Shown here one piece after another: positions 46,181-55,422 of a DNA stretch of 64,000 nt. The notes beneath the pieces were generated by a model, which did not search any database, had not been told where the DNA came from, and worked only from the letters and a program-made list of their open reading frames with translations. Position 1 is the first letter of the stretch. Each line of letters begins with the position of its first letter. The stretch is from Bacteroides thetaiotaomicron VPI-5482 (lineage in GTDB: Bacteria; Bacteroidota; Bacteroidia; Bacteroidales; Bacteroidaceae), in contig NC_004663.1 of assembly GCF_000011065.1 (NCBI RefSeq), forward strand, positions 4,154,001 to 4,218,000, written 5' to 3'. The position numbers were made by a program, and so were the translations under genes.

Positions 46181-46594
46181 CTATCGCATTGCCAACGCCT
46201 TATTCTCCGCCTCTTCCATAATTTCCCTTTCCCCGGGACCTTTGTCATTGATACCGCAGAGATGAAGAATACCGTGAATAATAACCCGGTGTAGTTCATC
46301 ATCATAAGCTGCCCCGAATTGTTCGGCATTGGTGCGTATCGTATCCAGACTGATAAACAGGTCGCCCGACAGACGATCACCCTGGCAATAATCAAAGGTA
46401 ATGATATCCGTGTAATAATCGTGTTGCAGATATTGTCGGTTTACCTCCAGAATCTTTTCATCGGAGCAGAAGATATAAGCGATTTCACCGAGTCTTTTTC
46501 CATAAGAGGCAGCTACATTCTTTATCCATTCTGTAGTTTCCCGTTTTTTGATATCAGGCATCTTGACGCCTTCGGTTTGATAAGTTACAGCCAT
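46181..46594 (-). CDS. ybeY: rRNA maturation endoribonuclease YbeY
   Basis: 137 aa. YbeY matures 16S rRNA 3' ends and takes part in ribosome quality control. The UPF0054 metal motif appears as HGILHLCGINDKGPGE; the usual pattern HGxLHLxGxDH has a third His where this protein has Lys. I believe such a change is common in Bacteroidetes, but that is from memory. Other signatures: DIITFDYCQGDRLSGDLFIS. It lies 15 bp downstream of the SpmAB-like gene. Confidence 0.93.
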   Translation of the reverse strand: MAVTYQTEGVKMPDIKKRETTEWIKNVAASYGKRLGEIAYIFCSDEKILEVNRQYLQHDYYTDIITFDYCQGDRLSGDLFISLDTIRTNAEQFGAAYDDELHRVIIHGILHLCGINDKGPGEREIMEEAENKALAMR

Positions 46595-46609
46595 AATTGA
46601 GTCTATGAT

Positions 46610-47842
46610 TTAAAAGAAAAATAAATAACTGATTAAGATGGCGGCTATAATACCGGAGAAGTCTGCAATCAAGCCGCAGGTGACTGCATTCCGGGTTTTA
46701 CTGATTCCGACGCTGCCGAAGTAAACGGCAAGGATATAGAAAGTGGTGTCCGAAGCTCCGCGTACTACGCAACTCATTCGGCCTACAAACGAATCCGGTC
46801 CCATCTCTTTCATCGTGTCAATCATCAGCCCATTGGCACCGCTACCGCTGAGAGACTTCATCAGCGCTGTCGGCAATGCTCCCACAAAACTGGTATCCAC
46901 TCCGCACAGATCGACTACATAACCAATGCCTCCCACAAGGAAATCCATCGCTCCCGCAGTACGGAATACGGCAATGCCTACAAGGAAGGCAACCAGATAT
47001 GGAATGATTCGTACGGCTGTCGTGAAGCCTTCTTTGGCACCTTCTACAAAAGAATCATATACGTTAATCTTCTTCCGGACCCCTGTCAGAATAAACAGGA
47101 TGATCACCCCGAACAGAAGAATATTTGCTATCAGCGTAGAGTAAGTACCCATTTCCTCACGCGAAATATTCAGAAACAGATAAATCAATCCGGAGAAGAA
47201 AAGGCAGATAACGCCCATCAATATCAGGATAGGCTTATTGATCAGATTGATCTTCTGGGCGATACTGACGGCTATGACACCGACCAGAGTCGAGATAAAA
47301 GTACTCAGCAGGATAGGGATAAACACATCCGTAGGCTGGGCAGCCCCCATCTGCGCACGGTATACCATGATACTGATCGGGATGATGATGAGGCCGGAAG
47401 TATTGATAACCAGAAACATGATCATCGGATTGGAAGCCGTATCTTTCTTCGGGTTCAGTTCCTGCAGTTCTTTCATCGCTTTGAGTCCCAATGGGGTGGC
47501 GGCATTGTCGAGCCCGAGCATATTGGCGGACATATTCATGAAGATGGAACCCAATACCGGATGCCCTTTGGGAATGTCCGGAAACAGGCGGCAGAGTACC
47601 GGACTCAGAAAGCGGGCGAGTGCATTGATCAGTCCGCTGTTCTCTCCGATCTTCATGATACCGAGCCAGAGGGCCAGTACTCCGGTCAGTCCCAGAGATA
47701 TTTCGAAAGCGGTTTTCGAAGAGTCGAAAGTTGAGTTCATGATAGCTGTAAATATCTCCGTGTCTCCCAGAAAAATTACTTTTATCAGGGCGATAATGAA
47801 GGCGATAACGAAGAATGCTATCCAGATATAATTTAGAACCAT
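46610..47842 (-). CDS. Nucleoside recognition (Gate) domain membrane protein, SpmA-SpmB fusion type
   Basis: 410 aa, about ten hydrophobic membrane segments. The N-terminal half matches SpmA-type Gate domains (GLTGVLALWLGIMKIGENSG, NMSANMLGLDNAATPLGLKA) and the C-terminal half SpmB (ALPTALMKSLSGSGANGLMI, ASDTTFYILAVYFGSVGI). Separate spmA and spmB occur in spore formers; here they form one polypeptide in a non-sporulating genus. Its substrate is unknown. A TACTTTTG -7 element lies at 47869-47876 on the minus strand. It may be co-transcribed with ybeY. Confidence 0.85.
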   Translation of the reverse strand: MVLNYIWIAFFVIAFIIALIKVIFLGDTEIFTAIMNSTFDSSKTAFEISLGLTGVLALWLGIMKIGENSGLINALARFLSPVLCRLFPDIPKGHPVLGSIFMNMSANMLGLDNAATPLGLKAMKELQELNPKKDTASNPMIMFLVINTSGLIIIPISIMVYRAQMGAAQPTDVFIPILLSTFISTLVGVIAVSIAQKINLINKPILILMGVICLFFSGLIYLFLNISREEMGTYSTLIANILLFGVIILFILTGVRKKINVYDSFVEGAKEGFTTAVRIIPYLVAFLVGIAVFRTAGAMDFLVGGIGYVVDLCGVDTSFVGALPTALMKSLSGSGANGLMIDTMKEMGPDSFVGRMSCVVRGASDTTFYILAVYFGSVGISKTRNAVTCGLIADFSGIIAAILISYLFFF

Positions 47843-47868
47843 AGTCGATTGCGTGTATATAGATGGTG

Positions 47869-47876
47869 CAAAAGTA
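47869..47876 (-). promoter_or_regulatory. -7 element of the SpmAB-like gene promoter
   Basis: TACTTTTG on the minus strand matches TAnnTTTG 27 bp before the start codon. No TTG at -33. Confidence 0.45.
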
Positions 47877-48123
47877 GTTATTACGTTTTAAATAAACTAA
47901 TTGTTTTCGGGCAAAAGAGTAGAAGACCGAAACCGGGCTTGTGTACTTTTTCACTCTATTCTTCAATAGAATGATGCGTTGCTTAAGAAAAGAATGTGTA
48001 AATACGATATTTTTAGGAAGAAGAGGCTTTTATGGTCATTAAATAGCAGGGGAAAAGCGGAAAGCAATTACTTGTTATTATGTTTATACACAGCCAGATG
48101 CAGGTTGCTATATTCTCAGAGTA

Positions 48124-48229
48124 TTCTCACCGTGATGAGAAAAAATTCTCACCGCAGTGAGAAAAAATACTCATGCCTATGAGAATATTTTCTCATTGCA
48201 TTGAGAAATTTTTCTCATGCCTTTGAGAA
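48124..48229. repeat. Array of five TTCTCA/TGAGAA palindromes at exact 22-bp period
   Basis: Units begin at 48124, 48146, 48168, 48190 and 48212. Each is an 18-bp inverted repeat of the form (T/A)(A/T)CTCAnnnnnnTGAGAA with a variable 6-base centre, joined by 4 A/T bases. A half unit precedes (ATTCTCAGAG, from 48112). It lies in the 612-bp gap between the divergent SpmAB-like and ruvB genes (47843-48454); apart from promoter elements nothing else is seen in that gap. There are no unique spacers, so it is not CRISPR. Confidence 0.85.
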
Positions 48230-48424
48230 TAATTGCGCTTTGGTAATATTGAAAATGATCCCCTTGTTATCAGGGAATGAAGTCACCGAAAGAAGACTGA
48301 ATGACATCTTATCATCGCATCAATTTTGAGATTTATTCTTCATTATTCCTCTTGGAAAAGAGAAATGGGTAATGGCCGGAGGTTTTTATTATTCTTTCTT
48401 ATATCGAAAATGAATGGATTTCTC

Positions 48425-48432
48425 TATCTTTG
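48425..48432 (+). promoter_or_regulatory. -7 element of the ruvB promoter
   Basis: TATCTTTG matches TAnnTTTG 23 bp before the ATG at 48455. It argues against the far upstream in-frame start at 48326. Confidence 0.5.
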
Positions 48433-48454
48433 TCTCCTACATTTCAAGAAGAAA

Positions 48455-49486
48455 ATGGAACAAGAAGATTTTAACATACGCGAACATCAGCTGACTTCAC
48501 GGGAGCGGGATTTTGAAAATGCGCTCCGTCCGTTAAGCTTTGAAGACTTTAGCGGGCAGGATAAGGTGGTGGAAAACCTTCGCATCTTTGTGAAGGCGGC
48601 ACGTCTGCGTGGCGAAGCACTCGACCACGTTCTGCTGCACGGGCCTCCCGGATTGGGTAAAACAACGCTTTCCAATATTATAGCTAACGAATTGGGAGTA
48701 GGCTTTAAAGTAACTTCCGGTCCGGTGCTCGACAAACCGGGCGATCTGGCAGGAGTTTTGACGAGTCTCGAACCGAACGATGTGCTCTTTATCGATGAAA
48801 TTCACCGTTTATCGCCGGTGGTAGAGGAATATCTCTATTCGGCCATGGAGGATTACCGGATAGATATCATGATTGATAAGGGACCTTCGGCACGTAGCAT
48901 TCAGATTGACCTGAATCCGTTTACGCTGGTCGGTGCAACCACCCGTAGCGGATTGCTGACGGCTCCACTTCGTGCCCGTTTTGGTATTAATCTGCATTTA
49001 GAGTACTATGACGATGATATTCTGAGTAATATCATCCGGCGTTCAGCTTCCATACTGGACGTACCTTGTTCGGTGCGGGCGGCATCGGAGATTGCATCCC
49101 GAAGTCGTGGTACGCCCCGTATTGCCAATGCTTTACTTCGTCGCGTACGCGATTTTGCGCAGGTGAAAGGTTCCGGCTCTATCGATACGGAAATAGCTCA
49201 GTTTGCGCTGGAAGCGTTGAATATCGACAAGTATGGTTTGGATGAGATAGACAACAAGATACTTTGTACCATCATAGACAAGTTTAAAGGCGGTCCTGTC
49301 GGTCTGACAACCATTGCTACCGCTTTGGGCGAAGATGCGGGCACCATCGAGGAAGTGTATGAACCTTTCCTGATCAAGGAAGGTTTTATGAAACGGACTC
49401 CTCGTGGACGTGAAGTGACGGAGCTTGCCTATAAGCATTTGGGAAGGAGCCTCTATAGCAGTCAGAAAACCTTGTTTAATGACTGA
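48455..49486 (+). CDS. ruvB: Holliday junction branch migration ATPase RuvB
   Basis: 343 aa from MEQEDFNIREHQLTSRERDF, the normal RuvB length. Walker A is GPPGLGKTTLS, Walker B DVLFIDEIHRL, sensor 1 LVGATTRSGLLTAPLRARFG, and the C-terminal winged helix region includes GGPVGLTTIATALGED and the Arg-rich TPRGREVTELA. With RuvA it drives branch migration in the cytoplasm. It diverges from the SpmAB-like gene across the palindrome array. Confidence 0.97.
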   Translation: MEQEDFNIREHQLTSRERDFENALRPLSFEDFSGQDKVVENLRIFVKAARLRGEALDHVLLHGPPGLGKTTLSNIIANELGVGFKVTSGPVLDKPGDLAGVLTSLEPNDVLFIDEIHRLSPVVEEYLYSAMEDYRIDIMIDKGPSARSIQIDLNPFTLVGATTRSGLLTAPLRARFGINLHLEYYDDDILSNIIRRSASILDVPCSVRAASEIASRSRGTPRIANALLRRVRDFAQVKGSGSIDTEIAQFALEALNIDKYGLDEIDNKILCTIIDKFKGGPVGLTTIATALGEDAGTIEEVYEPFLIKEGFMKRTPRGREVTELAYKHLGRSLYSSQKTLFND

Positions 49487-49592
49487 TAGTCTGATCTGAC
49501 GGCTGTCGGTATGGAGAGTGTTGGCGACAATTAACAGCAGGCTTTTTGAGGAACGTTTAAACAGATAACTGATTTTATTGAATGATTGGAGT

Positions 49593-50360
49593 ATGAAGCA
49601 GTGGAGTATCTTACTTGTATTTCTCTCTTTGAGTCTGTCATTATCAGCTCAACAAGGTTATGAGAAGGACGTATTTGTCTCTTCCACAGGAGATTCTTTG
49701 CCTTACCGGATGATTCGCCCCGAGTCAATGAAGGCGGGGAAGAAATATCCGCTGGTCCTGTTCCTGCATGGAGCCGGTGAGCGTGGAAATGACAATGAAA
49801 GACAACTGACGCATGGCGGACAGATGTTTCTGAATCCTGTCAACAGAGAGAAATATCCGGCTTTCGTACTTGTTCCTCAATGTCCGGCAGGTAGCTACTG
49901 GGCTTATACGGAACGTCCGAAATCACTGTTTCCGGCAGATATGCCTGCAGGACAGGAGATGAGTTCTCTTACCCGGACTCTCAAACAATTGCTGGATACT
50001 TATCTGGCCATGCCCGAAGTCGATAAAAAACGGATATATATTGTCGGATTGTCAATGGGAGCGATGGGGACGTATGATTTGGTGGTCCGTTATCCGGAGA
50101 TTTTTGCGGCTGCCGTTCCCATTTGCGGATCGGTGAATCCGGACCGTTTGCCGGCTGCCAAAGAAGTGAAGTTCCGTATATTTCATGGGGATGCCGATGA
50201 TGTGGTAACAGTTGAAGGGTCGCGTGAAGCGTACAAAGCACTGAAAGCTGCCGGAGCAAAGGTGGAATATATCGAATTCCCCGGTTGCAATCATGGCAGC
50301 TGGAATCCTGCATTCAATTATCCGGGCTTCATGGAGTGGCTGTTCAAACAAAAGAAATAA
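49593..50360 (+). CDS. Secreted alpha/beta-hydrolase (esterase/phospholipase type)
   Basis: 255 aa from MKQWSILLVFLSLSLSLSAQ; a TTG start at 49578 would add five residues before the signal peptide. After the signal the hydrolase fold shows the oxyanion motif LFLHGAGERGNDN, the nucleophile elbow GLSMGAMG, the acid in FHGDADDVV, and His in GCNHGSWN. This fits the dienelactone hydrolase/PHB depolymerase-like group, including some CE1-like carbohydrate esterases. The substrate is unknown. It is 36 bp before the flippase gene. Confidence 0.82.
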   Translation: MKQWSILLVFLSLSLSLSAQQGYEKDVFVSSTGDSLPYRMIRPESMKAGKKYPLVLFLHGAGERGNDNERQLTHGGQMFLNPVNREKYPAFVLVPQCPAGSYWAYTERPKSLFPADMPAGQEMSSLTRTLKQLLDTYLAMPEVDKKRIYIVGLSMGAMGTYDLVVRYPEIFAAAVPICGSVNPDRLPAAKEVKFRIFHGDADDVVTVEGSREAYKALKAAGAKVEYIEFPGCNHGSWNPAFNYPGFMEWLFKQKK

Positions 50361-50395
50361 TATTATTCATTGATAATAAAGAGATCTAAATAAAC

Positions 50396-51844
50396 ATGGC
50401 AGAACTAAAGTCATTGGCAAAGGACACTGCGATTTATGGTGCCAGCAGTATTATTGGTAAGTTTCTGAACTATTTTCTGGTACCGATTTATACTTTTTCA
50501 CTTCCTGCTGCTTCCGGAGGATATGGAGTGATCACCAAGATGTATGCTATTGTGGCGTTATTGCTCGTGGTGCTAACCTTCGGAATGGAAACCGGCTTTT
50601 TCCGTTTTGCCAATAAAGGAGATGACGATCCGAAGAAGGTATATTCTGTTTCGTTATTGATGGTAGGGGGCGTATCGCTCCTGTTTTTGCTGTTGTGTCT
50701 GGTCTTCCTCAATCCTATTGCAGGGCTGATGGGGTATAGTGAACATCCATGGTATCTGGGCATGATGCTGATTGTACTGGCTATGGATGCCATTCAGGCT
50801 ATTCCGTTTGCTTATCTTCGTTATAAGAAACGTCCTATCAAGTTTGCCGGACTGAAACTCTTATTTATATTTGTCAGTATCTTGCTGAATATCCTTTATT
50901 TTGTTGTCATGAAAGGCGATGACGTAGGGGTAGCCTTTCTTATTAATCTGATCTGTTCTTTTGTTGTAATGCTCGGGCTGATACCTGAATTCCGTGAATT
51001 CCGCTATTGTCCTGACCGTTTGCTGATGAAGCGGATGTTATATTATTCATTCCCTATTCTGATATTAGGGGTGGCAGGCATTGTGAATCAGGTTGGAGAC
51101 AAGATTATTTTTCCTTTTGTCTACCCCGATAAGGTGGAAGCGGATGTACAGTTGGGTATTTACAGTGCAGCTACTAAAATAGCCATGATAATGGCAATGA
51201 TCACGCAGGCTTTTCGCTTCGCATACGAGCCTTTTGTCTTTGGCAAAAGTAAGGATAAGGATAATAAACGAATCTATGCGCAGGCAATGAAGTTCTTTAT
51301 CATCTTTACGCTGCTGGCATTCCTGGCAGTCATGTTTTATCTGGACATTTTACGTTATATCATAGCAGAAGACTATTGGGAGGGACTCAGGGTAGTTCCC
51401 ATCGTGATGATTGCGGAGATGTTTATGGGGATTTATTTTAATCTCTCGTTTTGGTATAAACTGACGGATGACACCAGATGGGGGGCATATTTCTCCATTA
51501 TAGCCTGTCTGACTGTTGTTCTGATGAATATCTTCCTGATTCCTGTATATGGGTATGTAGCTTGCGCATGGGCGGGTTTTACCGGATATGCCATAGCTAT
51601 GTTGCTTTCTTATTTTGTCGGTCAGAAGAAATATCCTATTGCTTATGATTTGCGTGGAATAGGTTGTTATGTAGGCTTAGCTATTATTCTGTATCTGATT
51701 GGTGAATGGATACCGATTCATAATACAGTCTTGCTTCTTGCATTCCGCACAGTCCTTCTGCTACTATTTATTGCTTATATTATCAAACGGGACCTGCCTC
51801 TGAGTCAGATTCCTGTTATTAACCGGATTATAAAAAAGAAATGA
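50396..51844 (+). CDS. Polysaccharide flippase (MVF/Wzx-like) membrane protein
   Basis: 482 aa with roughly 12-14 membrane segments. The N-terminus LAKDTAIYGASSIIGKFLNY is typical of Wzx/polysaccharide biosynthesis exporters, in which the first helix follows this AxYGxSSIxGK pattern. It is not in a glycan synthesis cluster here, so its substrate, an undecaprenyl-linked oligosaccharide or another lipid-linked intermediate, is not evident. It overlaps the DUF389 gene by 4 bp. Confidence 0.85.
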   Translation: MAELKSLAKDTAIYGASSIIGKFLNYFLVPIYTFSLPAASGGYGVITKMYAIVALLLVVLTFGMETGFFRFANKGDDDPKKVYSVSLLMVGGVSLLFLLLCLVFLNPIAGLMGYSEHPWYLGMMLIVLAMDAIQAIPFAYLRYKKRPIKFAGLKLLFIFVSILLNILYFVVMKGDDVGVAFLINLICSFVVMLGLIPEFREFRYCPDRLLMKRMLYYSFPILILGVAGIVNQVGDKIIFPFVYPDKVEADVQLGIYSAATKIAMIMAMITQAFRFAYEPFVFGKSKDKDNKRIYAQAMKFFIIFTLLAFLAVMFYLDILRYIIAEDYWEGLRVVPIVMIAEMFMGIYFNLSFWYKLTDDTRWGAYFSIIACLTVVLMNIFLIPVYGYVACAWAGFTGYAIAMLLSYFVGQKKYPIAYDLRGIGCYVGLAIILYLIGEWIPIHNTVLLLAFRTVLLLLFIAYIIKRDLPLSQIPVINRIIKKK

Positions 51845-53202
51845 CTATGAAGACAGATGAACGGAATAAGTTTGCGATCAAGTCGTTCTTGGGTGAATAC
51901 CTGGACTTGAAAAAGGATAAAGACAATGAAATGGAAACCGTTGACTCTATCCGAAAAGGAGTAGAATTCAAAGGAGCCAATTTGTGGATTCTTATTTTTG
52001 CCATCTTTATGGCTTCACTGGGCTTAAATGTCAACTCTACGGCAGTGATTATCGGTGCCATGTTGATTTCACCGTTGATGGGACCTATCATGGGTGTCGG
52101 GCTTTCTGTCGGTTTGAATGATTTCGAACTGATGAAACGTTCTTTGAAGAGCTTCCTCATCACGACTGCTTTCAGTGTGACGACGGCAACCATCTTCTTT
52201 CTTTTCACTCCTATTGCCGAAGCACAATCGGAGCTGTTGGCGCGTACTTCGCCTACGATTTATGACGTATTCATCGCACTTTTCGGTGGTTTGGCGGGAG
52301 TTGTCGCCCTGTCTACCAAAGAGAAGGGAAATGTGATTCCGGGAGTTGCCATTGCTACGGCGTTGATGCCTCCCCTTTGTACGGCAGGTTATGGTCTGGC
52401 ATCGGGCAATCTGGTTTACTTTCTGGGTGCATTCTACCTCTACTTTATCAACTCCGTATTTATCAGTCTGGCTACCTTCATCGGTGTGCGGGTGATGCAC
52501 TTCCAGCGTAAGGAATTTGTGGATAAGGCACGCGAGAAGATGGTGCGTAAATACATCATTCTGATTGTTGTGCTGACGATGTGCCCGGCTGTTTATCTGA
52601 CGTTCGGCATCATTAAAAGTACTTTTTATGAGACGGCAGCCAATCGGTTTATCAATGAGCAGTTGAACTTTGAGAATACGCAGGTACTTGATAAGAAGAT
52701 CAGTTATGAGCATAAAGACATCCGCGTGGTTCTGATCGGTCCCGAAGTTCCGGATGCTTCGATATCCATTGCCCGTAGCAAACTGAAAGAATACAAGCTG
52801 GAAGAAACAAAGCTGACCGTACTGCAAGGGATGAATAATGAGGCGGTAGATGTCTCTTCCATTCGTGCCATGGTGATGGAGGACTTTTATAAAAACAGCG
52901 AACAACGCCTGCAGGAACAGCAGAAAAAGATAACCCGACTGGAAGAAAACCTCGCTCAATATAAAGAGTACGATACGATGGGGCGTACTCTGGTGCCCGA
53001 ATTGAAGGTGCTTTATCCTTCCATCACTTCGCTTTCTATCGCTCACTCGCTGGAAACACGGGTAGACTCGATGAAAACGGATACGGTGACACTGGCTGTT
53101 TTGAAATTTGGCAAACATCCGTCAGTTGCCGAGAAGGAGAAAATCAGCGCATGGCTGAAAGCACGGGTGGGAGCGAAGAAGTTGAGGCTCATTACCGAAT
53201 AA
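51841..53202 (+). CDS. DUF389 membrane protein with C-terminal coiled coil
   Basis: 453 aa. Core DUF389 segment: GANLWILIFAIFMASLGLNV, STAVIIGAMLISPLMGPIMG, followed by further helices with GGLAGVVALSTKEKGNVIPGVAIATALMPPLC (cited core GVAIATALMPPLC). About six membrane segments occupy residues 40-270. The rest is soluble, with a likely coiled coil (NSEQRLQEQQKKITRLEENL, about 355-380). The family has no assigned function. The ATGA overlap with the flippase gene suggests co-expression. Confidence 0.85.
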   Translation: MTMKTDERNKFAIKSFLGEYLDLKKDKDNEMETVDSIRKGVEFKGANLWILIFAIFMASLGLNVNSTAVIIGAMLISPLMGPIMGVGLSVGLNDFELMKRSLKSFLITTAFSVTTATIFFLFTPIAEAQSELLARTSPTIYDVFIALFGGLAGVVALSTKEKGNVIPGVAIATALMPPLCTAGYGLASGNLVYFLGAFYLYFINSVFISLATFIGVRVMHFQRKEFVDKAREKMVRKYIILIVVLTMCPAVYLTFGIIKSTFYETAANRFINEQLNFENTQVLDKKISYEHKDIRVVLIGPEVPDASISIARSKLKEYKLEETKLTVLQGMNNEAVDVSSIRAMVMEDFYKNSEQRLQEQQKKITRLEENLAQYKEYDTMGRTLVPELKVLYPSITSLSIAHSLETRVDSMKTDTVTLAVLKFGKHPSVAEKEKISAWLKARVGAKKLRLITE

Positions 53203-53248
53203 TGGCTCCCGGATTGATCATAGAATATATAAATCTAAAAATAATAGC

Positions 53249-55390
53249 ATGAAACTCAGACTAACCGCAATGATTCTCCTCTCCCTTTGCCTGTCACAGG
53301 CATTTGCTGACGAGGGAATGTGGCTATTGGGGAACCTTCGCAAGAACAAACAGGCGGAACGGGTGATGAAGGAACTCGGTTTGCAGATGCCTGTAAATAA
53401 ACTGTATAATCCGAAGAAGCCGGCTTTGGCAAATGCCGTTGTCAGTTTCGGTGGATTTTGTTCGGGAGTGGTGGTTTCCGAAGATGGTCTGGTATTTACC
53501 AATCATCACTGTGGTTTCAGCAGTATCCAGCAGCATTCTTCCGTAGAACATGATTATCTGAAGGATGGTTTTGTAGCCCGCAATCTTGGTGAAGAACTGC
53601 CGAATCCCGAATTATATGTCCGTTTCCTTCTTCGTACGGAGGATGTGACCAAGCGTGTGCTCTCGGCTGCCAAACATGCTCATACGGAAAGCGAACGTCG
53701 CGTAGTTGTCGACTCTGTCATGAATGTAATCGGCATGGAAGTATCAGAGAAGGACTCTACGTTGACGGGAATTGTCGATGCGTATTACGCCGGAAACGAG
53801 TTCTGGCTTTCTGTCTACCGCGATTATAATGATGTCCGGCTGGTTTTTGCTCCTCCTTCTTCAGTCGGCAAGTTCGGGTGGGACACGGACAACTGGATGT
53901 GGCCTCGCCATACAGGTGACTTCAGCGTTTTCCGTATTTATGCCAACAAACAGAACGGACCGGCGGATTATTCGCCAGAAAACGTCCCTTATCATCCGGA
54001 ATACGTAGCTCCTATTTCGTTGGATGGATACAAGGAAGGCTCTTTCTGTATGACTCTCGGCTATCCGGGCAGTACGGAGCGCTATCTCTCTTCGTATGGG
54101 ATCGAAGAAATGATGAACGGCATTAATCAGGCCATGATCGATGTGCGCGGGGTAAAACAGGCTATTTGGAAGCGGGAAATGGATCGCCATCCGGATATCC
54201 GTATCAAGTATGCTTCTAAATACGATGAAAGTTCCAACTACTGGAAAAACAGCATAGGAATGAATAAAGCCATCCGGCACCTGAAAGTGCTGGAAAAGAA
54301 GCGCGCAGCAGAAGCAGCCCTCCGGGACTGGATTCAGTCTCATCCGGAAGAAAGGGAGAAACTGATTCGTCTGTTCTCTTCTCTGGAACTGAATTATAAT
54401 AATCGTAGGGAAACAAACCGTACCCTTGCTTATTTCGGGGAGTCGTTCATTAATGGTCCCGAATTGGTTCAATTGGCACTCGAAATACTGAATTTCGATT
54501 TTGAGGCCGAAGAGAAGTTGGTCGTTACCCGCATGAAAAAGTTACTGGAGAAATACGATAACCTGAATCTGTCTATTGATAAGGAAGTATTTGCGGCCAT
54601 GCTCAAAGAATACCGGTCCAAAGTGGATAAGAAATACCTTCCGGCGATGTATCTGCAAATAGACACCTTGTATAACGGAAATGTCCAGACTTATGTAGAC
54701 TCTTTGTATGCTACCTCTCAAATCACTTCTCCGAAGGGTCTGAAGCGCTTCCTTGAACGTGACACGACCTATAATCTCATCGAGGACCCTGCCATTTCTT
54801 TAAGCCTCGACCTAATAGTGAAATACTATGAGATGAATCAGAGCGTCTCAGAGGCTTCCGAACAGATAGAGCAGGATGAACGCCTGTTCAATGCCGCTAT
54901 GCGTCGTATGTATGCCGACCGTAACTTCTATCCTGATGCCAATTCCACCATGCGCCTTAGTTTTGGTACAGTCTGTGGATATTCTCCTTTTGACGGGGCT
55001 ACCTTCAGTTATTATACGACGGTAAAAGGCATTTTCGAGAAAGTAAAGGAACATGCAGGCGATATAGACTTTGCAGTTCAACCGGATCTTCTGGCTTTAC
55101 TCTCTTCCGGTGATTTCGGCAGATATGCCGATGAAAAGGGAGATATGAACGTTTGTTTTATCTCGAATAATGATATTACGGGAGGAAATTCCGGCAGTGC
55201 CATGTTCAATGCGAAAGGGGAATTGCTTGGCCTTGCTTTTGACGGCAATTGGGAAGCGATGAGCAGTGACATTGTCTTTGAACCGGATTTGCAGCGTTGT
55301 ATCGGAGTAGATGTGCGCTACATGCTTTTCATTATGGAAAAGTATGGAAAGGCTGCTAACCTTATCGAGGAACTGAAATTAACCCGCTGA
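53249..55390 (+). CDS. S46-family dipeptidyl peptidase, DPP7 type
   Basis: 713 aa with signal peptide (MKLRLTAMILLSLCLSQAFA). Chymotrypsin-like double barrel split by a helical domain. Catalytic residues: His in FTNHHCGFSSIQ, Asp in PRHTGDFSVFRIY, Ser in DITGGNSGSAMFN. The specificity site reads LAFDGNWEAM, with Gly where DPP11 enzymes have Arg, so cleavage after hydrophobic or uncharged P1 residues (DPP7) is expected. It releases dipeptides from N-termini in the periplasm, complementing the S9 peptidase at the left edge and the metalloproteases. Confidence 0.93.
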   Translation: MKLRLTAMILLSLCLSQAFADEGMWLLGNLRKNKQAERVMKELGLQMPVNKLYNPKKPALANAVVSFGGFCSGVVVSEDGLVFTNHHCGFSSIQQHSSVEHDYLKDGFVARNLGEELPNPELYVRFLLRTEDVTKRVLSAAKHAHTESERRVVVDSVMNVIGMEVSEKDSTLTGIVDAYYAGNEFWLSVYRDYNDVRLVFAPPSSVGKFGWDTDNWMWPRHTGDFSVFRIYANKQNGPADYSPENVPYHPEYVAPISLDGYKEGSFCMTLGYPGSTERYLSSYGIEEMMNGINQAMIDVRGVKQAIWKREMDRHPDIRIKYASKYDESSNYWKNSIGMNKAIRHLKVLEKKRAAEAALRDWIQSHPEEREKLIRLFSSLELNYNNRRETNRTLAYFGESFINGPELVQLALEILNFDFEAEEKLVVTRMKKLLEKYDNLNLSIDKEVFAAMLKEYRSKVDKKYLPAMYLQIDTLYNGNVQTYVDSLYATSQITSPKGLKRFLERDTTYNLIEDPAISLSLDLIVKYYEMNQSVSEASEQIEQDERLFNAAMRRMYADRNFYPDANSTMRLSFGTVCGYSPFDGATFSYYTTVKGIFEKVKEHAGDIDFAVQPDLLALLSSGDFGRYADEKGDMNVCFISNNDITGGNSGSAMFNAKGELLGLAFDGNWEAMSSDIVFEPDLQRCIGVDVRYMLFIMEKYGKAANLIEELKLTR

Positions 55391-55422
55391 AACGGAAAAA
55401 CAATTTTATAGGAAGGCTGCTC

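Noticed and set aside
47979..48182. 67-codon open frame overlapping the palindrome array
   Set aside because: It ends within the repeat array, has no ribosome-binding context and no recognisable product.
48124..48229. CRISPR array
   Set aside because: The units are 18-bp palindromes separated by only 4 A/T bases; there are no unique spacers and no cas genes.
52069..53118. 349-codon minus-strand open frame
   Set aside because: It is antisense to the DUF389 gene, His/Arg/Gln-rich and without recognisable motifs.
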